From positions 1 through 64,000 of the forward strand of contig CAWIDH010000008.1 of the NCBI GenBank assembly GCA_963834855.1: a DNA stretch of 64,000 nt. Direction: 5' to 3'. Of this stretch, positions 50,776 to 59,085 are shown one piece after another; position 1 is the stretch's first letter, and each line of letters opens with the position of its first letter. This stretch comes from DATJKD01 sp963834855. GTDB taxonomy: Bacteria; Pseudomonadota; Gammaproteobacteria; Steroidobacterales; Steroidobacteraceae. The notes under the pieces were generated by a model. It made no database searches. It was not told the DNA's origin and worked only from the letters and a program-made list of their open reading frames with translations. The position numbers were made by a program, and so were the translations under genes.

Positions 50776-51888
50776 TCAGTTCGTGTCATCCACGTATTCG
50801 ACGACTTCGAGCCCGAAGGCCGACAGCCCCTGCATCTGCAGCGGCGCGGACAGCACGCGCATCCGCGACAGGCCGAGGTCGCGAAGGATCTGCGCGCCGA
50901 TGCCGTAGGTCCGCAGCACCCGTGCACCCCCCGCGGCCTGCGCTGCCGTGCCGACGCCGTTCGTGCCGCGCACCGCCTCGGCGATCTCGAGCGGGCTCTC
51001 GAACGGTCGCAGCAGCACCACGACGCCGTGCCCCTCCTGCGCGATCCGCGCCATGGCGCTGCGCAGCGTCCAGCTGTGACCGGGCTCGCGCGCGCCGACG
51101 AGGTCGCGCACCGTGTCCTCGATGTGCACGCGCACCAGCGGCGCCGGCGATTCGTCGAGCCGCCCGCGCGCGAGCGCCAGGTGCACCGTGCCGTTGACGT
51201 GATCCTCGTAGCAGTGCAGGCGGAAGATCCCGAAGTCCGTCTCGATCTCGCGCTCCGCGATTCGCTCGACGGAGCGCTCCTTCTCGAGCCGGTAGCGGAT
51301 CAGGTCGGCGATCGTGCCGATCTTGAGCCCGTGCCGCTCTGCGAAGGCCTCGAGATCGGGGCGGCGCGCCATCGACCCGTCGTCGTTCAGGATCTCCACG
51401 ATCACCGCCGCCGGCGACAGGCCCGCGAGCCGCGCCAGGTCGCAGCCCGCCTCGGTGTGGCCGGCGCGGCTCAGCACGCCGCCGGGCTGCGCCATCAGGG
51501 GAAAGATGTGTCCGGGCTGCCGGAGATCCTCGGGCCGCGCCTCGAACTTCACCGCCGTGCGTATCGTGTGGGCGCGATCGTAGGCGGAGATCCCGGTCGT
51601 CACGCCTTCCGCGGCCTCGATCGACACCGTGAAGTTCGTGCGCCGGTCGAGATCGGTTTCGCTCACCATCAGCGGCAGGCGCAGCTGCCGGCAGCGATCG
51701 CGCGTCAGCGTCAGGCAGATCAGGCCGCGACCGTAACGCGCCATGAAATTGACGTCCTCGGGACGCACGAGCTCCGCCGCCATCACGAGATCGCCCTCGT
51801 TCTCGCGGTCCTCGTCATCCATGACGATGACCATGCGGCCCCGGCGCACGTCCTCCAGCAGCTCGTCGATGGTGTTCAGAGTCCCCAT
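50776..51888 (-). CDS. ribB: 3,4-dihydroxy-2-butanone-4-phosphate synthase with degenerate GTP cyclohydrolase II-like domain (RibBX type)
   Basis: 370 residues. The N-terminal DHBP synthase is complete: VIVMDDEDRENEGDLVMAAE, LPLMVSETDLDRRTNFTVSI, HIFPLMAQPGGVLSRAGHTE and AGCDLARLAGL. The C-terminal half aligns with GTP cyclohydrolase II (FGIFRLHCYEDHVNGTVHLAL). However, the three zinc Cys of the C-x10-C-x-C motif are absent: after VRVHIED comes TVRDLVGAREPGHSWTL. The Q-E-G-R-G-I-G-type block is also missing. This matches the RibBX class, where only DHBP synthase is active. An active GTP cyclohydrolase II should therefore be encoded elsewhere. A 119-bp gap without an FMN riboswitch separates it from ribE. 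Confidence 0.92.
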   Translation of the reverse strand: MGTLNTIDELLEDVRRGRMVIVMDDEDRENEGDLVMAAELVRPEDVNFMARYGRGLICLTLTRDRCRQLRLPLMVSETDLDRRTNFTVSIEAAEGVTTGISAYDRAHTIRTAVKFEARPEDLRQPGHIFPLMAQPGGVLSRAGHTEAGCDLARLAGLSPAAVIVEILNDDGSMARRPDLEAFAERHGLKIGTIADLIRYRLEKERSVERIAEREIETDFGIFRLHCYEDHVNGTVHLALARGRLDESPAPLVRVHIEDTVRDLVGAREPGHSWTLRSAMARIAQEGHGVVVLLRPFESPLEIAEAVRGTNGVGTAAQAAGGARVLRTYGIGAQILRDLGLSRMRVLSAPLQMQGLSAFGLEVVEYVDDTN

Positions 51889-52007
51889 CCGATGTACATC
51901 ATAACTGATTGATCTTGGTTGTATTTATGAGCTTGATTTGTCGCGCGGTTGGGAACCGCCCGGGAAGCCTGGGGAAGTCTAGCAGGCCGCACGGACGGCG
52001 CCGGCGC

Positions 52008-52601
52008 TCAGGCAGGATTGGCCAGCCGCTCCAGGTAGCGGGCGATCATGTCCACTTCGCAATTGACCCGTGTTCCCGCGCGGTAGCCCGCGGCGATCGT
52101 CGCGGCCAGCGTGTGCGGCACGAGGTTGACCGCGAAGTGCCGACCGCGCACTTCGTTGACCGTGAGGCTCACACCGTCGATGCAGATCGAGCCCTTGCGC
52201 GCGACGTAGCGCGCCAGATCCGCCGGCAGCTCGAACTCAACGCGCACCGAGCGCGCGTCGTCGTGGCGCGAGACTACCCGTGCGACGCCGTCGACGTGGC
52301 CGCTCACGTAGTGCCCGCCGAGCGGCTCCCCGGCCCGAAGCGCGGTCTCGAGATTGAGCGGCGCGCCGACGGCGAGGCCGCCGAGCGTCGTGAGTGACAG
52401 CGTCTCGCGCGATACGTCGGCGGCGAACGCCGTTGCCTCGATGCGGGTCGCGGTGAGACACACGCCGTTCACCGCAATGCTGTCGCCGGCCGCGACACCG
52501 GCGAGCGGAAGCGCTCCGGCATCGATCACGAGCGTCGCGTCGTCGCCGAGCCGCTCCACCGAGCGCAACCGGCCGATCGCCTCGACGATCCCGGTGAACA
52601 T
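52008..52601 (-). CDS. ribE: Riboflavin synthase, alpha subunit
   Basis: Dismutation of lumazine to riboflavin. Two tandem lumazine-binding domains are visible: MFTGIVEAIGRL ... GDSIAVNGVCLTAT, and GGHYVSGHVDGVARV ... KGSICIDGVSLTVNEV. 197 residues. The ATG overlaps the ribD stop (TGATG), so translation is coupled. Also called ribC in E. coli nomenclature. Confidence 0.96.
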   Translation of the reverse strand: MFTGIVEAIGRLRSVERLGDDATLVIDAGALPLAGVAAGDSIAVNGVCLTATRIEATAFAADVSRETLSLTTLGGLAVGAPLNLETALRAGEPLGGHYVSGHVDGVARVVSRHDDARSVRVEFELPADLARYVARKGSICIDGVSLTVNEVRGRHFAVNLVPHTLAATIAAGYRAGTRVNCEVDMIARYLERLANPA

Positions 52602-53684
52602 CAGTGCACCGCCGCCGCGGGTCGCAGCACGAGTCGCACGTCGTTGCCGACCCGGCCCAGCTCGTGCACGTGGAAATTGCGCCGTTCCTCCATCCGCGTG
52701 AGGGGCGGGAGCACGAACATCGGCCGCGCCGCATCGCCGAGCACGCAGGGCGCGAGATAGAGCACGAGCTCGTCGACGAGGTCCTGCTCGAGAAATTCCC
52801 CGGCGAGCGTGGCCCCCGCCTCCACGAGCAGCTCGTTGCACTCGAGCGCCCCCAGGCGTGCGAGCAACAGCCGCAGGTCGAGCCGGCCCCCGCTCACCGG
52901 CAGCGGCTCGACCCGTGCCCCGCTCTCCTCGAGGACGCGCGCGCGGCTCATCGCCTCCGGCGCGGTGAAGACGAGCGTGGGCGCCGCCCCATCGAGCACC
53001 CGTGCACCGGGGGCGATGCGAAGCCCGGAGTCGAGCACGACGCGCAGCGGGCGGCGACCGTCGAGCGGAAGCGCAGGGTCCCGCACCGTGAGCGAGGGGT
53101 CGTCCGCGAGCACCGTGCCGATGCCGGTCACTACCGCCGATGCGCGCGCACGCAGCTTCTGAACGTCGGCGCGCGCCTCCTCGCCGGTGATCCAGCGACT
53201 CGCCCCGTCGGCGAGCGCCGTGCGGCCATCGAGGCTCGCGGCGAGCTTGAGCGTGACCCACGGGCGGCCGCTCGCCATGCGGCGCAGGAATCCCCGGTTG
53301 AGCTCGGTGGCTTCGGCCGCGAGCACGCCGCTCTCGACCGTCACCCCCGCCCGCCCGAGCTGCTCGAGCCCGGAGCCGTCGACCAGCGGGTTCGGGTCAC
53401 GCAGCGCGCAGACCACGCGCGCCACGCCGGCCGCGAGCAAGGCCGGTGCGCACGGCGGCGTGCGGCCGAAATGCGCACAGGGCTCGAGGTTGACGTAGGC
53501 GGTGGCGCCCCGCGCATCGGCGCCCGCCTCCTCGAGGGCGCAGCACTTCCGCATGCGGCCCGCCCGTGCGGCGGTGGTATCCCTCGCCGACTATCCGGCC
53601 CTCGCGCACGAGCACGCAGCCGACCGCGGGGTTCGGCGGCGTCGAGTACAGGCCGCGACGCGCGAGCTCGAGCGTCCGCTCCAT
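52601..53684 (-). CDS. ribD: Bifunctional riboflavin deaminase/reductase (one-base frame break)
   Basis: The N-terminal deaminase has NPAVGCVLVREGRIVGEGYH, the zinc motif HAEV, and PCAHFGRTPPC. The C-terminal reductase has VTLKLAASLDGRTALADGAS. The frame breaks near 53540, just after HAEVL. The following GCCCTCGAGGAG (ALEE) is out of frame by one extra base, and everything downstream is in the second frame. Removing one base gives 360 residues, a normal length. The ATG at 53684 has GGAGG upstream; a TTG at 53711 is the alternative. The gene is normally essential without exogenous riboflavin, so a sequencing indel is the likely cause. Confidence 0.9.
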
Positions 53685-53714
53685 GTGCGACTGGTCCTCC
53701 GGGCGCGGCAAGCG

Positions 53715-54236
53715 CTACTCCTTGTCGCGCGGCGGCTCGGTGCCTGTCCAGAGGGCGAGCTGCAGGTCCTCGGCGCTGCGCGGCCGCCGCAGGCGCAGCC
53801 GCTCGATCTCCTCGCGGAACGCGTCGACGTCCTGGAAGCTGCGGTACACGGACGCGAAGCGGACGTAGGCGACCTCGTCGAGCCGGTGCAGCTCGTCCAT
53901 CACGAGCTCTCCGATCAGGCGCGCCGGCACCTCGCGCTCGCCCAGCGTGCGCAGCTTGTGGCAGACGTGGGCGACCGCCGCATCGACGGCATCGCTCGCG
54001 ACCGGGCGCTTCTCGAGCGACTTGAGCATTCCGGCGCGCAGCTTCGACTCGTCGAAGGGCTCGCGAGTCGCATCGCTCTTCACGACGCGGGGCATGACGA
54101 GCTCCGCCGACTCGAAGGTGGTGAAACGCTCGCCGCAATCCAGGCATTCGCGCCGGCGGCGGACCTGCTGTCCCTCGCCCGTGAGGCGCGAATCGATCAC
54201 CTTCGTCTCGCCTCGGGTGCAGAACGGACAGTACAT
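53715..54236 (-). CDS. nrdR: Transcriptional repressor NrdR
   Basis: An ATP/dATP-sensing repressor of ribonucleotide reductase genes. The zinc finger is MYCPFCTRGETKVIDSRL ... RRRRECLDCGERFTT; the ATP-cone follows (VVKSDATREPFDESKLRAGM). 173 residues. It lies between glyA and ribD, the usual place. Confidence 0.96.
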   Translation of the reverse strand: MYCPFCTRGETKVIDSRLTGEGQQVRRRRECLDCGERFTTFESAELVMPRVVKSDATREPFDESKLRAGMLKSLEKRPVASDAVDAAVAHVCHKLRTLGEREVPARLIGELVMDELHRLDEVAYVRFASVYRSFQDVDAFREEIERLRLRRPRSAEDLQLALWTGTEPPRDKE

Positions 54237-54257
54237 GGTCCGGGGCGGCCCTCGTCC

Positions 54258-55510
54258 TCAGCCGTAGACCGGGTACCGACGGCAGAGCTCCAGCGCGCGT
54301 GCGCGCGTCCGCTCGATCACGGCCTCGTCGCGCACGTCCTCGAGCACGTCAGCGATCCAGTTCGCGAGCTCGCGGACTTCGGGCTCGCGGAAACCGCGCG
54401 TGGTGACGGCCGGCGTGCCGATGCGGAGCCCGCTGGTGACGAACGGCGGCCGCGGGTCGTTCGGCACGGCGTTCTTGTTGACCGTGATGTGGGCGCGGCC
54501 GAGCGCGGCATCGGCATCCTTGCCCGTGACGTCCCTTCCGATCAGGTCGAGCAGGAACAGGTGATTGTCGGTCCCGCCGGAGACGATGCGGTACCCGCGC
54601 TCGACAGCACCGCGACCATCGCGCGCGCATTCGCCACGACCTGCTTCTGGTAGGCGGCGAACTCCGGTTGCAGCGCCTCCTTGAGCGCGACCGCCTTGGC
54701 GGCGATCACGTGCATCAGCGGTCCGCCCTGGGTGCCGGGGAAGATGAGCGAATTGAGCTTCTTCGTGATCTCGTCGTTCGCACGCGCGAGGATGAGCCCG
54801 CCGCGGGGGCCGCGCAGGGTCTTGTGCGTGGTCGTCGTCACGACGTGCGCGTGCGGGACCGGGTTCGGGTACACGCCGGCCGCGACGAGCCCGGCGACGT
54901 GCGCCATGTCGACCAGGAGGTACGCGTCCACCGTGTCGGCGATGGCGCGGAAGCGCGCCCAGTCGACGACGCGCGAGTACGCGGAGAATCCCGCGATGAC
55001 CATCCTCGGCCGGTGCTCGCGGGCGAGCCGCTCGACCTGCGCGTAGTCGATCTCGCCGGTCGCCGCGTCGAGGCCGTACTGCACGGCGTTGAAGAGCTTG
55101 CCGGAGAAGTTGACCTTGGCGCCGTGGGTGAGGTGACCGCCGTGATCGAGGCTCATGCCGAGGATGGTCTCGCCGGGCTTGACGAGCGCGAGATACGCCG
55201 CCGCGTTCGCCTGCGAGCCCGAGTGCGCCTGCACGTTCGCATAGTCGGCGCCGAACAGGGCCTTGGCGCGGTCGATCGCGAGCTGCTCCGCGACGTCGAC
55301 GTATTCGCAGCCGCCGTAGTAGCGCTTGCCCGGGTAGCCTTCCGCGTACTTGTTGGTGAGCACCGAACCCTGCGCCGCGAGCACGCGCGGGCTCGCGTAG
55401 TTCTCCGAGGCGATCAACTCGATGTGCTCTTCCTGGCGGGTGCGCTCGTGGTCGAGCGCCGCCGCGAGTTCAGGGTCGAACTCGGCAATCGTCTGGCTGG
55501 CGGGGAACAT
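54258..55510 (-). CDS. glyA: Serine hydroxymethyltransferase (one-base frame break)
   Basis: PLP enzyme making glycine and methylene-THF from serine. The start at 55510 (MFPASQTIAEFDPELAAALD) has GGAG 6-9 nt upstream. Blocks: HIELIASENYASPRVL, NKYAEGYPGKRYYGGCEYVD, and the PLP Lys in VVTTTTHKTLRGPRGG. Near 54604 one base is missing. The frame then reads into a stop, while GYRIVSGGTDNHLFLLDL and VPNDPRPPFVTSGLRIGTPA continue in the next frame to 54258. Restoring one base gives 417 residues, the E. coli length. An assembly indel is likely. Together with FolD it makes up the one-carbon cycle of this region. Confidence 0.92.
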
Positions 55511-55618
55511 TGCCACTCCACGGCCGGGGGAACGCAGATTGTAGCCGATGACCCCGCGCCCGCCGGCGGCACCGGCTGCGGGTGAAATCAGCCCTCCGAG
55601 GGCGGTGCTGCGCACGGC

Positions 55619-56280
55619 GCCCGGCCGCGGTGGCTGCTCGCCGGCGCTCGGCCGTCGTGGCTGCTGCTCGCCGACGCCCGGCCGCGGTGGTCCTGCTCGC
55701 CGGCGCTCGGCCGTCGTGGCTGCTGCTCGCCGACGCCCGGCCGCGGTGCATCCGCAGCCGCTCACGACGATCGAGGGTCGTTGCAGGGCTGAAGATGGTG
55801 CCCCGCACATTTGCTTGGCGCACGCCGGACGGTCGTTGGTGTCGCGGAATCGTCGAGGCGACGTTCGCTCGAGAGTGGTCCGCGACGTCTACCTGCGCGC
55901 GCCGAAGCCTCGTCGCGGCTCGGATACACCGCGTCCAGCGCCGGCTCGTGATGCCACTGCGGCATCGACGCGCCGGAGGCCACGGCGGTATCGGCGAGCC
56001 GGCGTTTGGACCGGGTGTCTCGTGGGCCGCAACTGCGCCTGATCAGCCGCAGGTAGACGTCGCGGACCACTCTCGAGTCATGACTCTGCGACGTTTCCGC
56101 GATACCGCTGCCGATACGGTGTGCGCCGACAAGACGTGCGGGGCACCCTCCTGAGCCCTGCAACGACCCTCGATCGTGGTTGCGGCCCAGCGAGGCACCC
56201 GGGCCGAGCGCCGGCGAGGTGCGAGCCACTGCATGGCGCGGAGCGTCGGCGCGCAGCAGCTACCGCGGCCGAGCGCAAGA
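55619..56280. repeat. Large palindromic intergenic element, copy C
   Basis: The core is 55758-56185, with arms 55758-55895 and 56050-56185. The same arm motifs as in A and B are present (GGTGCCCCGCACAT, TCGCGGAATCGTCG, GACGTCTACCTG and mirrored counterparts). The centre is in the same orientation as A. The left flank is the clearest tandem array: about four units of 28-30 bp from 55621 to 55747, alternating GCTCGCCGGCGCTCGGCCG and GCTCGCCGACGCCCGGCCG. Inverted units follow on the right to 56280. Unlike A and B it is not between convergent genes: it lies upstream of glyA and downstream of the deacetylase gene, both on the minus strand. Confidence 0.88.
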
Positions 56281-56306
56281 ACGATCATCGATCCCGCAGC
56301 GCCGGG

Positions 56307-57260
56307 TTAGCTGGCGACGAAGGCCTCGACCACCCGGGTCCACGCACGCGCCAGGTTGCGGCGGTTGTACCCGCCGCCGCCCATGCCCAGCACTCGACCG
56401 TGGCCCAGTTCGTCGGCAATCCGGCAGACCGCAGCCGCGGCTCGAGCGTGCGCCTCCTCGCTGAACGCCATGTGCGTGATCGGGTCGCCCTCGAGGCTGT
56501 CGGCGCCGCACTGGAGCAGGATGAACTCCGGGCGTGCCGCCTGCAGGTACGCCTCCACGCGCGCCCAGGCGACGGCGAATTCCTCGTCGGTCGCGCCGGG
56601 CAGCATCGGCAGGTTGAGCTTGGTGCCGACGGCGGCGCCGGTCCCCGTTTCGCTCGCGGCGCCGGTGCCGGGATACAGGTACCGGCCGTCTTCGTGTATG
56701 TCCGCGATCAGCACGTCAGGATCCGACTCGAACGCGTAGAAGACGCCGTCCCCGTGATGGGCGTCGATGTCGACGTAGGCGATGCGCGTGAGTCCGTATC
56801 GACGCCGCAGCATCTCGATCGCGACGCCGCAGTCGTTGAAGACGCAGAACCCGGCGGCATGTGCGCGCGACGCGTGGTGCAGGCCGCCGATCGCGATGAA
56901 GGCGCGGCGCGCGTGGCCCTGCATCAGTTCCTCGGCCGCGAGCAGCGTACCGCCGACGACCAGGCTCGTGGCCTCGAACATGCCGCGGAACGCCGGCGTG
57001 TCGCCTGCGTCGAGATATCCCCGACCGTCGGCGGAGCGTTCGACGACTAGATTGACGTAGGCCGGCTCGTGGAACGCCTCGATCTCCTCGCGCTCGGCGA
57101 CTCGCGGCGGAGCCAGGCGAAGGGCGCCGAACGCCGGGCTCTGCCGGAGCTCCCGCAGGAACGCCTCCTGTCGATCCAGCCCGAACGGATGGCCGTCGCC
57201 GAATCCGTAGCGCGCCAGTCCGTCCCCTGCGACGAGCAGTACCGAAGCCACGCGTTGCAA
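56307..57260 (-). CDS. Histone deacetylase-family (AcuC/acetylpolyamine-type) hydrolase
   Basis: A zinc hydrolase of 317 residues that removes acyl groups from Lys or polyamines. Motifs: AIGGLHHASRAHAAGFC with the His pair, zinc ligands in VDIDAHHGDGVFYAF, LQCGADSLEGDP, and MGGGGYNRRNLARAW. The opening LVAGDGLARYGFGDGHPFG resembles AcuC. The start is uncertain (TTG 57260 or GTG 57251). No acs or acetyltransferase gene is in the window, so the substrate is open. It diverges from ettA. Confidence 0.9.
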   Translation of the reverse strand: MQRVASVLLVAGDGLARYGFGDGHPFGLDRQEAFLRELRQSPAFGALRLAPPRVAEREEIEAFHEPAYVNLVVERSADGRGYLDAGDTPAFRGMFEATSLVVGGTLLAAEELMQGHARRAFIAIGGLHHASRAHAAGFCVFNDCGVAIEMLRRRYGLTRIAYVDIDAHHGDGVFYAFESDPDVLIADIHEDGRYLYPGTGAASETGTGAAVGTKLNLPMLPGATDEEFAVAWARVEAYLQAARPEFILLQCGADSLEGDPITHMAFSEEAHARAAAAVCRIADELGHGRVLGMGGGGYNRRNLARAWTRVVEAFVAS

Positions 57261-57393
57261 ACCCCGATACCGAGCCTGAGTGCTGGACTGCGGCGGAGCC
57301 TACCACACGACCCCCGGCGTGGCGCCGGGCCCCGGCATGTCCCATAATCGCGCCCCTTTTTCGGTGGCAGGCCGCCGCCGGGCGAATCACTCC

Positions 57394-59061
57394 ATGGCCC
57401 AGTTCATCTACACCATGAATCGCGTCGGGAAGGTCGTGCCTCCCAAGCGCGTTATCCTGCGCGACATCTCGCTCAGCTTTTTCCCGGGCGCCAAGATCGG
57501 CGTGCTGGGTCTGAACGGCGCGGGAAAGTCGACCTTGCTGCGGATCATGGGCGGGGTCGACCTCGACTTCGAGGGCGAGGCGCGGCCGCAGCCCGGGATC
57601 AAAATCGGGTTCCTGACGCAGGAGCCGCAACTCGACCCCGCAAAGGACGTGCGCGGCAATGTCGAGGAGGCGGTGAGCCACATCAAGGACGCGCTCAGGC
57701 GCCTCGACGAAGTCTATGCCGCCTACGCCGAGCCCGACGCCGACTTCGACAGGATCGCCGCCGAACAGGGAGAGCTCGAGGCGCTCCTCGCCGCCACAGA
57801 CGGCCACAATCTCGAGCGAACCCTCGAACTGGCCGCGGACGCGCTCCGCCTCCCGCCCTGGGAGGCGGACGTCACCCGGATCTCCGGTGGCGAGCGTCGC
57901 CGCGTTGCGCTCTGCCGGCTGCTGCTGTCGAAACCCGACATGCTGCTGCTCGACGAGCCGACCAATCATCTCGACGCGGAATCGGTGCGCTGGCTCGAGC
58001 ATTTCCTCGAGGAGTACCCGGGCACGGTGATCGCGGTGACTCACGATCGCTACTTCCTCGACAACGTCGCCGGCTGGATCCTCGAGCTCGACCGCGGCTA
58101 TGGGATACCGTGGCAGGGGAACTACACCTCGTGGCTCGAGCAGAAGGAGCAGCGCCTGCAGGTCGAGGAGCAGCAGCAGGCGGCGCTGAAGCGCATGCTC
58201 GAGCGCGAGCTCGAATGGGTGCGCGCCAACCCCAAGGCGCGCCAGGCGAAGAGCAAGGCGCGCATGCAGCGCTTCGAGGAGCTTAACTCCCGCGAGTTCC
58301 AGCAACGCAACGAGACCAACGAGATCTACATCCCGCCGGGACCCCGGCTGGGCGAGCTCGTGGTCGAGGTGCAGGGGCTCGCCAAGGCCTACGGCGAGAA
58401 GCTCCTGTTCGAGGACCTGTCCTTCAAGCTCCCGCAGGGCGGCATCGTCGGTATCATCGGGCCGAACGGCGCCGGCAAGACTACGCTCGTGCGGATCATC
58501 ACCGGCCAGGAGAAGGCGGACGCGGGCGAGATCCGCATCGGACCGACCGTGCAGATGGCGTACGTGGATCAGTCGCGGCAGACGCTGGATGACCGCAAGT
58601 CGGTCTGGGCAGAAATCTCCGGCGGACTCGATGTCCTCAAGGTGGGCAACTACGAGACGCCTTCGCGCGCCTACGTGGGCCGGTTCAATTTCCGGGGCGC
58701 CCAGCAGCAGCAGCTCATCGGCGAGCTCTCCGGCGGCGAGCGCAACCGCGTGCACCTCGCCAAGGTGCTGAAGTCCGGAGGAAACCTCATCCTGCTCGAC
58801 GAGCCCACGAACGATCTCGACGTCGAGACGCTGCGCGCGCTGGAGGAGGCGTTGCTCGGCTTCCCCGGGTGCGCCGTCGTCATCTCGCACGATCGCTGGT
58901 TCCTCGACCGGATCGCGACGCATATCCTGGCGTTCGAGGGTGACAGCGAGGTCGTCTGGTTCGAGGGTAATTATTCCGAGTACGTCGCGGACCTGAAGCG
59001 CCGCCGGGGCGAGGATGCGGAGCAGCCGCATCGGGTGCGTTACCGACGCCTGCACGGTTGA
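57394..59061 (+). CDS. ettA: Energy-dependent translational throttle protein EttA (ABC-F)
   Basis: Two ABC domains without membrane parts, 555 residues, the same length as E. coli EttA. Walker A: LGLNGAGKSTLL and IGPNGAGKTTLV. Signatures: ISGGERRRVALC and LSGGERNRVHLA. Walker B: LLLDEPTNHLD and ILLDEPTNDLD. The start at 57394 gives MAQFIYTMNRVGKVVPPK, the EttA N-terminus; longer in-frame starts have no support. It gates ribosomal elongation according to ATP/ADP. Confidence 0.95.
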   Translation: MAQFIYTMNRVGKVVPPKRVILRDISLSFFPGAKIGVLGLNGAGKSTLLRIMGGVDLDFEGEARPQPGIKIGFLTQEPQLDPAKDVRGNVEEAVSHIKDALRRLDEVYAAYAEPDADFDRIAAEQGELEALLAATDGHNLERTLELAADALRLPPWEADVTRISGGERRRVALCRLLLSKPDMLLLDEPTNHLDAESVRWLEHFLEEYPGTVIAVTHDRYFLDNVAGWILELDRGYGIPWQGNYTSWLEQKEQRLQVEEQQQAALKRMLERELEWVRANPKARQAKSKARMQRFEELNSREFQQRNETNEIYIPPGPRLGELVVEVQGLAKAYGEKLLFEDLSFKLPQGGIVGIIGPNGAGKTTLVRIITGQEKADAGEIRIGPTVQMAYVDQSRQTLDDRKSVWAEISGGLDVLKVGNYETPSRAYVGRFNFRGAQQQQLIGELSGGERNRVHLAKVLKSGGNLILLDEPTNDLDVETLRALEEALLGFPGCAVVISHDRWFLDRIATHILAFEGDSEVVWFEGNYSEYVADLKRRRGEDAEQPHRVRYRRLHG

Positions 59062-59085
59062 TCCGGCGGCAGGAGGACAGGACCG

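Noticed and set aside
51889..52007. FMN riboswitch in the gap between ribE and ribB
   Set aside because: The conserved FMN-aptamer blocks are absent. Only a short GCGGTT/AACCGC hairpin is visible.
55621..55757. CRISPR-like array of ~30-bp units left of element C
   Set aside because: The units abut without unique spacers, are degenerate, and occur as flanks of the palindromes. No cas genes are present.
55511..55810. N-terminal extension of glyA into element C
   Set aside because: The added residues are low-complexity translations of the repeat array, and a good ribosome-binding site marks 55510.
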